Positions 7,440-13,839 of a stretch of DNA of 15,002 nt are shown here, piece after piece. Every line of letters starts with the position of its first letter. Positions within the stretch are counted from its first letter, which is position 1. Source of the DNA: Desulfobacula sp. (GTDB lineage: Bacteria > Desulfobacterota > Desulfobacteria > Desulfobacterales > Desulfobacteraceae); assembly GCA_018702715.1 (NCBI GenBank), contig JABIYQ010000211.1, positions 1 to 15,002 of the forward strand, given 5' to 3'. Both the position numbers and the translations under genes were made by a program. The notes under the pieces were generated by a model. The model was given only the letters and a program-made list of their open reading frames with translations. It was not told where the DNA came from and ran no database searches.

Positions 7440-9392
7440 ATGGCAAACCTATATGGCGGATCTCTCTTACGGGTTGATTTAAGCACAGGAGAGATAAAAA
7501 GAACACCGACCACGCAATATTCAGATTTATGGCTTGGAGCCAGGGGATTCAATGCCCGGATTTTATATGAAGAGACAAATAAAGAAACAGACCCGATGGG
7601 ACCGGATAATGTAATCCTGTTCAGTGTGGGGCCTTTCACCGGAACCATGGTGCCGGGATCAGGCCGGGTGGAGATTGGTGCCAAATCCCCTGTCACAGGT
7701 ATTCAGGGGATGTCGAATATGGGGGGTTACTGGGGGCCGGAACTAAAATATGCCGGATATGACAGTGTCATTGTAAAAGGGGCAGCCGATAAGCCTGTCT
7801 ACATCTCCATCTATAATGACAAGGTTGAAATCAGGGATGCCGCACATTTGTCCGGGAAAGATACCTACCAGACCCAGGATGCCATCCGGGAGGAGCTTGG
7901 AGATCCTGAGATTGAAGTGGTCTGTATCGGCCCTGCCGGTGAAAATATGATCGCCTATGCCTCGGTTCACACACGGCTGGGAAATGCCGCCGGACGAACG
8001 GGTATGGGAACGGTCATGGGATCTAAAAACTTGAAGGCCATTGCTGTCAGAGGCACAAAGGGAGTGACCCTTGCCGATCCGGACCGGTTCATGGAATTGT
8101 GTCTTGAAGCCATGGAAGTTCAGAAACCGCTTCTGGACATGGGCAAAACCACAGACCTGCTTGCCAATGATCCCCCGACCTGGGCATTGACCCTGGGAAA
8201 CTATGAAGCCTCTAAATGGGTCAAGCAAAAAGACCTGAGGCACGGACATAAACCCTATTGGGAGCGGCATAAAAACAGACAGGGCCAGGGTATAACAGGG
8301 TGTTTCAATTGCCAGGTCAGGTGTATGGATTATTATGATCATCCGGAAAAAGGGCCTTTGGTGGCATCTTGAAATTGTTATGCATCCACGTGCTGGGTGC
8401 TCAAAGATGACAACATGGAATCCTGGTATACGCTTGTATCCACCTGCCAGCGTCAGGGTGTGGATGTCATGTCTGCTGCCCGTATGATTGCCTGGGCCAT
8501 GGAACTTTTTGAAAAAGGAATAATTGATGAAACCCATACCCAGGGAATTCAACTTTTATGGGGGAACACAGAAGCCATCAGCGAAATCATCGGTCTTATT
8601 GCCGAAAACAAAGGATTTGGGGCTGTTCTGGCCTGCAATGTTTTTGATGCAGCCGCCCGTATAGGTAAAGATGTAGAAGAAGCTTTGAACATCAAGGGAG
8701 TGCCTTTGGGCGGAACCAATGTCATGAATTTCAGGGCCCGGACCATTGGCGCAATAATCAATCCCCGGGGGGGCGATGAATACAGGGGAAGAATGGGGTC
8801 TTTTGACAACATGGGAAGCGGAAAAAACACGGGGATGACGGGCATGGCTGTCCCGGACAGCTGGGAATCCACAACGGCTTTGGATATCATAAAAAAAGCC
8901 AAGCTTGCCTCGGGACAAGCCTCTGCCATGGATCAACATGACCCCACTGCAAGGGGTGCTGTAGCAGCCCTGGCCAACCGATATTCCATTGTGAGTGATT
9001 CTTTAGGCCAGTGCAAATGGAACACCTTATTTTTAAATGTAGGCGTCAGTATTGAATTTCAGGCCAAGGCTTTGTCTGCAGGACTGGGGAAACAAATAGA
9101 CATTGATGATCTTCTTGAAATCGCTTCCAGGATTTCAGCCCAGGAAAGATTGTTTTCCATCAGGGGAGGATTTACCCGGGACCACGATACCCTGCCAAAA
9201 AGACTGATCAACTATCAGATGCCCGGTTCCTGGCCCCAGGACAAAGTGATGGCAGAAGAACTTGAAATGATGAAAGAAGAGTTTTATGAATCCATGGGCT
9301 GGGATAAAGAGACGGGTGTACCCAGGGATGAAACCCTTAAAGCTCTTGACCTCCTAGATCTGGAAAACGAGCTTAAAAAAACGGCGGTGTAG
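7440..9392 (+). CDS. AOR/BamB-family tungsten oxidoreductase with in-frame TGA (probable selenoprotein)
   Basis: Read through the TGA at 8370-8372, the frame gives 650 residues, the normal length of AOR-family catalytic subunits. The start is MANLYGGSLLRVDLSTGEIK. Pterin-binding segments include GPFTGT (64-69) and GRTGMGTVMGSKNLKAIAVRG (185-205). The [4Fe-4S] ligands are complete: C288, C291 and C295 (CFNCQVRC), and C525 (DSLGQC). The TGA is codon 311, in GPLVAS-U-NC. It lies where AOR proteins have the active-site GPEYESV segment, in the region where I recall a metal-binding Cys in BamB of class II benzoyl-CoA reductase. Both halves belong to the same family and share one frame. Expected reaction: two-electron aldehyde/acid or acyl-CoA-type chemistry at W-bispterin, linked to the downstream ferredoxin. 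The alternative is a single nonsense mutation, but the adjacent SECIS-like hairpin argues against that. Confidence 0.87.
8382..8400 (+). promoter_or_regulatory. Bacterial SECIS-like hairpin downstream of the TGA
   Basis: GCATCCACGTGCTGGGTGC folds into a 7-bp stem: G8382-C8400, C8383-G8399, A8384-T8398, T8385-G8397 wobble, C8386-G8396, C8387-G8395, A8388-T8394. The apical loop is CGTGC (8389-8393). The loop begins 16 nt after the TGA and has G as its second base followed by T, matching the known bacterial SECIS pattern (small loop, G in the first two positions, 16-37 nt from the UGA). It should bind SelB. It also encodes protein. Confidence 0.65.
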
Positions 9393-9435
9393 GCTTACAT
9401 TTAATATTGAAAAAAAATTACAGGAGGTTGATGAC

Positions 9436-9945
9436 ATGGGATTCGTCATTTTGATCCATGCAGATAAATGCAGTGGCTGCCAGATGTGTGAAGTGGGCTG
9501 TTCGCTGAAACATATGAAAGAGTGTAACCCGGAAAGATCCAGAATACGGATGATAAAAACGGAAAAAAACGGGCAATACGATTTTATTCCATCCACCTGC
9601 ATGCAGTGTGAAACAGCCATGTGTGAGCTGGTTTGCCCCGTGAAGGCCATCAGCCGGAATTCAGAAACCGGGGCAAGAATCATTGATGAAACAAAGTGTA
9701 TTGGCTGTAGTTCCTGTAGTTATGCCTGCCCCTTTGGCGCCTGCTTTGTTGACCGGAAAATCAGTAAAGCCATGGTGTGCACCCAGTGTGACGGCGATCC
9801 GACCTGTGTTAAGGTCTGTCCCTCAGGTGCCCTGGAATATATCAGTTCAGACCAGGTAAATGTTGCGTTAAAAAGGGCAGCGTCACAAAGGATCATTGAT
9901 GCGACAGCTGTTGCCGGTTTGACCAACAATCCGGCTTCCTGTTGA
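9436..9945 (+). CDS. Four-cluster [4Fe-4S] polyferredoxin, electron partner of the AOR
   Basis: The 169-residue protein resembles AOR-associated, HycB/DmsB-type iron-sulfur subunits. Its 16 spaced cluster cysteines are CSGCQMCEVGC (12-22), CMQCETAMCELVCP (55-68), CIGCSSCSYACP (88-99) and CTQCDGDPTCVKVCP (115-129), pairing to hold four [4Fe-4S] clusters. It has no signal peptide and no Tat motif, so it acts in the cytoplasm. It should carry electrons between the catalytic subunit encoded 43 nt upstream and the membrane Fe-S protein encoded 51 nt downstream. An AGGAGG ribosome site lies 8 nt before the ATG. A second protein of the same type sits beside the other AOR at 12869-13354. Confidence 0.9.
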   Translation: MGFVILIHADKCSGCQMCEVGCSLKHMKECNPERSRIRMIKTEKNGQYDFIPSTCMQCETAMCELVCPVKAISRNSETGARIIDETKCIGCSSCSYACPFGACFVDRKISKAMVCTQCDGDPTCVKVCPSGALEYISSDQVNVALKRAASQRIIDATAVAGLTNNPASC

Positions 9946-9996
9946 TGTCCTTGATATCCGTACAATGGTTTTATCAGACACTCCTGGAGATCGTAC

Positions 9997-11013
9997 ATGC
10001 CTGAAGAATGGCTTTATTTTATTGAAGGACAATTTTTAGAGATTGTTTTTTACCTGTTTGCAATGGGTATGGGGATACGATGCCTGGCATTTCTGGTAAA
10101 CATCTTTAATAGCCGGATGTTTCTTTACCAAAAATTCACTTGGAAAAGCACAGGTAAGTTGCTTTTTCTTTTAGGAAATTTTCTTTTGCCCTTTCATAAA
10201 ATTCTTCTCAAACAACCCCTTTATACGATCTTAAGATACATTTTCCATGCCTGCCTTTTCATAATCCCGGTCTGGTATTCCGGTCATCTTAATATGCTTT
10301 TGGATACTCGTCTGGGATGGTATTGGGAACCGATTCCAGACGAGTATATTGAAACAGCAACCCTTGTTTTTATAGGGATCGGTTGTTTATTCATTGCCAG
10401 AAGAATCGTCTTTTCCAGGATACGAGAACAATCTTCATTCATGGATATAACCCTTATTATGATAACGCTTTTGCCCTTTATTACCGGATACTGGTATGTC
10501 AACGGTACTTTGGATCATATTTCTTTATTTGAGGAATACATGTGGTATTTACATGTGTTCAGTGGTGAAGTCATGATTCTAATGGCTGTTTTCCTGTTCA
10601 TCAGGACCAGACTTGATGCCAAAAGATGTGTGGGATGTGAATCCTGCTGTATCAGCTGCCCCACAGGCACTTTGGAAGCTATTGAAACAGCAAATAAACG
10701 TGAGTTTTTATATTCCCATTATCAGTGTATCTGCTGTGGTACCTGTGTTTCAACCTGCCCTGAAACAGCCGCAAAATTAAGGCATGAAATCAGCATATCT
10801 CTTTTTTTCTCTTTTATTGGGAAAAAAAAGATAAATGAGGTCGTGATAAACACATGCGCGGGGTGCGGGAAGACCTATGCACCCGATCCTCAAATCGAAA
10901 AAATCAATCAGATTTTTCTTGTAAAAAAAATTGCTTCACCTGAGACCCTCAGCTATTGCGGTAGGTGTAAAAAACTTTTCTCAAATCATATGTTATTACC
11001 CCGTGATGGATGA
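9997..11013 (+). CDS. Membrane Fe-S protein (NarI/DsrM-like membrane part, two [4Fe-4S] motifs, C-terminal Cys pairs)
   Basis: The 338-residue protein has about five hydrophobic segments (roughly 12-36, 80-98, 120-138, 150-168 and 183-203). Histidines at 67, 84, 97 and 186, in or next to them, could bind heme b, as in NarI/DsrM/HmcE-type subunits. Two ferredoxin motifs follow on the cytoplasmic side: CVGCESCCISCP (211-222) and CICCGTCVSTCP (244-255). The tail has paired cysteines CAGCG (287-291) and CGRC (321-324), resembling a zinc ribbon or an extra metal site. It probably links the polyferredoxin to the quinone pool or another membrane carrier. A GGAGA ribosome site lies 6 nt from the ATG. 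Its last 28 bases overlap the end of the convergent AOR gene. The heme assignment is inference; the membrane-plus-ferredoxin layout is clear. Confidence 0.8.
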   Translation: MPEEWLYFIEGQFLEIVFYLFAMGMGIRCLAFLVNIFNSRMFLYQKFTWKSTGKLLFLLGNFLLPFHKILLKQPLYTILRYIFHACLFIIPVWYSGHLNMLLDTRLGWYWEPIPDEYIETATLVFIGIGCLFIARRIVFSRIREQSSFMDITLIMITLLPFITGYWYVNGTLDHISLFEEYMWYLHVFSGEVMILMAVFLFIRTRLDAKRCVGCESCCISCPTGTLEAIETANKREFLYSHYQCICCGTCVSTCPETAAKLRHEISISLFFSFIGKKKINEVVINTCAGCGKTYAPDPQIEKINQIFLVKKIASPETLSYCGRCKKLFSNHMLLPRDG

Positions 11014-12872
11014 ATCCCCAGTTCTTCCAGTTTGGCTGCCATGGGTACCCCTTTTTCATCCCATCCCCGCATCTTATAATAATCCGGAAGCAGCTGGTCC
11101 TGCTCAAAAACCTGGCCTTTGCAGGGCCCGTCCGGCATGGGTTCTTTTAAAAACCGTTTGGGCAGGGTATCATCTTTTGCGGAAAGACCGGCTTTGAGAT
11201 TGAACAGTCTTTCCATTGTAAATATGGTTTCTCCCAGTTTATTTAAGGCATCAAGGCCGCCAAAGTCTATCCCCGTTGCACTTTGTAAAAGATCAATAAT
11301 CTCCTGTTCAGGTGTTTCCATGAGAAGGAAATAGCAAAAGCCTAACGAATCATAAGCCCAGGCACAATAATTCTGATAATGGATGGTCATCTCAGCTTTG
11401 CCTTCAATGGCGAAACGATCCACATCCTTGTCCTTTGACCAGTATCCCAGCATTGTTGTTTCAAAAATCTCGGAACAATTCACTTCCGCCCGGCAGTGAT
11501 CAGCACCCCTGTTATTGGTGACAAAAGCCAGACCCTGGCCTTTCACCCCCCTGGGGTCATAATTGGGCAATTCCTGTTTTTTAACTGTCATGGAAAGCTC
11601 AGGATGGCCATAACGTTCTCCTAATCGGTAGGAACCTTCTCCTAAAATCCAGCCAAATCCTTCCCGCGCTGCCATCTTTTCCACCAGGTCTATAAGGGCA
11701 TCTGCATCTCCGAATTTAAGATCGTATCCAATGTCCTGTGTCGTAAGGGCACCGATTTCAAATAATTCCATGGCACACCCCACTGTTACCCCGGTGGATA
11801 TGGTATCCATTCCCATATCATTACAGATTCTGCCGGCCTTTATAACCGCCGGAAAATTATCCACACAGGTAACCGAGCCCAGGGATGCCACAGATTCATA
11901 CTCAGGCCCTTCTCCTTTGCCTTCATAGCCCGGTTCTTCAACAAGACTTAACCGGGCACACCCGGCCGGACAGGCAAAGCATGCTTTACTGGGCCTGGCG
12001 CCCTTGACTGAGTATTTTTCAGCAAAAGTTTCACCGCTGATTTTATGGGCACCTTCAAACACACCCGTTTTAAAATTACGGGTGGGTAAAATTCCCAGAT
12101 CATTGGTAAAACTCAATACCCCAATTGTACCGGTCTCACCCAGTCCTGAGGCGCAGCTTGGCGTCGGATTCTGCCAGTACTTCCATGTTTTTGTTATGTT
12201 TTTGTTAAAGACCTCTAAATCGGCTATCTTAACTCCGCTGTGCCCCCTGACCACTATTGCTTTAAGATTTTTTGACCCCATAACCGCACCGACACCGCCG
12301 CGTCCGGCAGCCCGGGCACCGGTTACGCCGCCTGTAATCACATTGGCGAGTCTGACAAGATTTTCTCCGGCAGGGCCTATGGCTGCTATATAGGCCATGG
12401 GATCTGTCTCTTTCAACAAAATTTCTTCAGAATCTTCTGTACCTTTGCCCCAGATATGGTCTGCTTTTCGAAGTGTTATTCTCTTGTTTTTTATCCAGAG
12501 ATAAACCGGGTTTTCTGCTTTTCCCTCAAAAATAATAAAATCAAATCCACAAAATTTTAATTCCGCACCAAAGTATCCACCCACCCCGGCATTTGCGATA
12601 CCGCCTGTTAAAGGAGATTTTGTAACAAAGTAAGTTCTATTGCCTCCCGGCGGCATACAGGTAAGGGGACCAGTTGCAACGATAAATTTATTATTGGGTT
12701 CAAGGGCATCTGTCCTGGGATCCACTTCGTCAGTCATGTATTTAATCCCCAAACCCCGGGCTCCGATAAAAGAAGTCATAATGGCCGGATCATTTTCAAC
12801 AACCTGGATTTTGGAATTTGAAAGATTCACTCTTATATGTTTTCCTGTCCATCCAAATGCCTGATTGCTCAT
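10986..12872 (-). CDS. Aldehyde:ferredoxin oxidoreductase family catalytic subunit (conventional active site)
   Basis: This 628-residue protein is a standard AOR-family tungsten/molybdopterin enzyme. The N-terminal pterin domain contains GARGLGIKYM (37-46) and GRGGVGAVMGSKNLKAIVVRG (190-210). The cluster ligands are C298, C301 and C305 (CFACPAGC), plus C513 (DSLGFC). The catalytic-type Glu is in GPEYES (Glu326) and a His in RGADHC (His459), equivalent to the Glu and His near the metal in Pyrococcus AOR. It would oxidise aldehydes to acids, or reduce acids, with ferredoxin in the cytoplasm. It differs from the plus-strand AOR, which lacks GPEYES and has the TGA there instead. Its ATG overlaps the TGA of the upstream polyferredoxin gene (ATGA), implying translational coupling. 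Substrate unknown. Confidence 0.92.
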   Translation of the reverse strand: MSNQAFGWTGKHIRVNLSNSKIQVVENDPAIMTSFIGARGLGIKYMTDEVDPRTDALEPNNKFIVATGPLTCMPPGGNRTYFVTKSPLTGGIANAGVGGYFGAELKFCGFDFIIFEGKAENPVYLWIKNKRITLRKADHIWGKGTEDSEEILLKETDPMAYIAAIGPAGENLVRLANVITGGVTGARAAGRGGVGAVMGSKNLKAIVVRGHSGVKIADLEVFNKNITKTWKYWQNPTPSCASGLGETGTIGVLSFTNDLGILPTRNFKTGVFEGAHKISGETFAEKYSVKGARPSKACFACPAGCARLSLVEEPGYEGKGEGPEYESVASLGSVTCVDNFPAVIKAGRICNDMGMDTISTGVTVGCAMELFEIGALTTQDIGYDLKFGDADALIDLVEKMAAREGFGWILGEGSYRLGERYGHPELSMTVKKQELPNYDPRGVKGQGLAFVTNNRGADHCRAEVNCSEIFETTMLGYWSKDKDVDRFAIEGKAEMTIHYQNYCAWAYDSLGFCYFLLMETPEQEIIDLLQSATGIDFGGLDALNKLGETIFTMERLFNLKAGLSAKDDTLPKRFLKEPMPDGPCKGQVFEQDQLLPDYYKMRGWDEKGVPMAAKLEELGIHPSRGNNI

Positions 12873-13354
12873 ATCTCGACCTCCTGTTCTTTTGCCTGTT
12901 TAACCTTTTTGATATATTCCATGCTGATATCTTCACTGACGTTTGCAGATGTCTTGAACTCAAGAGCGCCATAGAAACAGTGTTTGACACACTCGGGATC
13001 GCCGCCGCACAGATCACACTTATTGGCAAGCTTATCTTTTTCATGAACATCCATGGCACCGAAAGGACAGGCTTTAACGCACATCCTGCAGCCGATGCAA
13101 TTTTCTTCAACAACTTCTACAGCACCTGTTTTTTGGTTTCTTATCAAAGCCTCTTTTGGGCAGACCTCGATACAGGGCGCCTTGCCGCATTGCCTGCACA
13201 CCATAGGATAATAAAAAAAATCCTTTGATATGATCTTGACCTTGATTCTTGATTTTGATGGATTGATTTCTCCAAAGTTGTGAGTGGAACATATGTATTC
13301 GCAGATCCTGCATGCCGTGCATTTTTCCAGGTTCACTTCTATACTTTTATTCAT
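12869..13354 (-). CDS. Four-cluster [4Fe-4S] polyferredoxin paired with the second AOR
   Basis: The 161-residue cytoplasmic protein carries four cluster motifs: CTACRICEYIC (12-22), CRQCGKAPCIEVCP, CIGCRMCVKACP and CDLCGGDPECVKHC. The set is of the same type and length as the protein at 9436-9945. It begins MNKSIEVNLEKCTACRIC, with an AAGGAGG ribosome site about 5 nt before the ATG. It overlaps the AOR gene by 4 bp, and the two should form one electron-transfer unit. The sigma-54 promoter at 13434-13449 (minus strand) lies upstream with a leader of roughly 70 nt. The charged C-terminal tail (MEYIKKVKQAKEQEVEI) is probably helical. Confidence 0.9.
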   Translation of the reverse strand: MNKSIEVNLEKCTACRICEYICSTHNFGEINPSKSRIKVKIISKDFFYYPMVCRQCGKAPCIEVCPKEALIRNQKTGAVEVVEENCIGCRMCVKACPFGAMDVHEKDKLANKCDLCGGDPECVKHCFYGALEFKTSANVSEDISMEYIKKVKQAKEQEVEI

Positions 13355-13409
13355 CCTGCCTCCTTGTGTGCTAGCTTAGGACCGCAAAGTTTATAACTTG
13401 AACGAAATT

Positions 13410-13425
13410 GCTGATATCTACCAGC
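13410..13425 (-). promoter_or_regulatory. Small hairpin at the predicted transcript start of the AOR operon
   Basis: On the minus strand GCTGGTAGATATCAGC pairs GCTGGTA with TATCAGC (one G-T pair). It falls just past the -12 box of the sigma-54 promoter, so it may be the very 5' end of the mRNA. The loop is tight and the inner pairs may not form. Confidence 0.3.
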
Positions 13426-13433
13426 GGGTTCTC

Positions 13434-13449
13434 TGCAAATTACAGACCA
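13434..13449 (-). promoter_or_regulatory. Sigma-54 promoter of the polyferredoxin-AOR operon
   Basis: The minus strand reads TGGTCTGTAATTTGCA, with GG at 13448-13447 and GC at 13436-13435, the exact sigma-54 spacing, and a C before TGG. It is oriented toward the gene starting at 13354. The TGGT and TTGC bases match the promoter at 5015. Confidence 0.72.
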
Positions 13450-13524
13450 GTAAAAATTATCTTCAAAAAGAGCTTGAAACGCCTTTAATGTAAGATTTTA
13501 AAACTATATTGATTTTCCTTTGGC

Positions 13525-13542
13525 TGATACAAATTTGAATCT
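13525..13542. promoter_or_regulatory. Palindromic upstream activating site, copy 2
   Basis: TGATACAAATTTGAATCT is a near-palindrome. Its reverse complement core GATTCAAATTTGTATC matches the core of copy 1, GATTCAGATCTGTATC, at 14 of 16 positions. It lies 75 bp upstream of the minus-strand sigma-54 promoter, the same distance as copy 1 from its promoter. Confidence 0.6.
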
Positions 13543-13557
13543 GCATATCAAATCTAT

Positions 13558-13575
13558 TGATCCATATATGAATCT
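13558..13575. promoter_or_regulatory. Palindromic upstream activating site, copy 3
   Basis: TGATCCATATATGAATCT keeps the TGAT-N-CA and TG-N-ATC frame of the other two copies with a different centre. It starts 33 bp after copy 2, about three helical turns, so the two could be bound cooperatively. It lies 125 bp upstream of the plus-strand sigma-54 promoter. Confidence 0.5.
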
Positions 13576-13700
13576 TTAAAAGCGCATCTTTTGTTTATAA
13601 AATCAATACTTTTTTATTTTTTCATCTATAGATCCTATTGTGAGGATTCAAAATAGAATTTTTAAATTTTTTAAACCCGATTGTATGGGTCGCAAATTCA

Positions 13701-13716
13701 TGGTCCTGATTTTGCA
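13701..13716 (+). promoter_or_regulatory. Sigma-54 promoter of the mttB-like gene
   Basis: TGGTCCTGATTTTGCA has GG (13702-13703) and GC (13714-13715) at the exact spacing, with the same TGGT and TTGC bases as the other two promoters. It points toward the gene starting at 13840, giving a leader of roughly 110 nt. Confidence 0.72.
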
Positions 13717-13839
13717 ATAAACCTGATTTGGCCATAAAGTAAAGAGAGAATACTTAATATATTAGGGTGGCAAAAGTAAAAAAAATATTACGACAGGGAA
13801 ATAATAGCTCTATAAATTAATTTACAGGGAGCGATTAAG

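Larger units (their letters stand above)
13355..13839. other. Divergent control region between the AOR operon and mttB-like gene
   Basis: This 485-bp stretch has no coding frame I would support. It holds two back-to-back sigma-54 promoters and two palindromic activator sites, listed separately. A short inverted repeat, ATCCT/AGGAT (13632-13636 with 13643-13647), overlaps a GATTCA half-site. The ribosome site CAGGGAG of the right-hand gene lies at 13825-13831. Confidence 0.7.

Noticed and set aside
7743..8552. 269-codon minus-strand frame across the TGA region
   Set aside because: Antisense to the AOR, low-complexity His/Gly-rich composition without any family motif.
7440..9392. Reading the AOR as two separate genes (7440-8372 and 8397-9392) or as a nonsense-mutated pseudogene
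   Set aside because: Both parts lie in one frame and make one normal-length AOR. The would-be second start (GTG at 8397) lies inside the domain with no ribosome site, and a SECIS-like hairpin follows the TGA. A pseudogene is not fully excluded.
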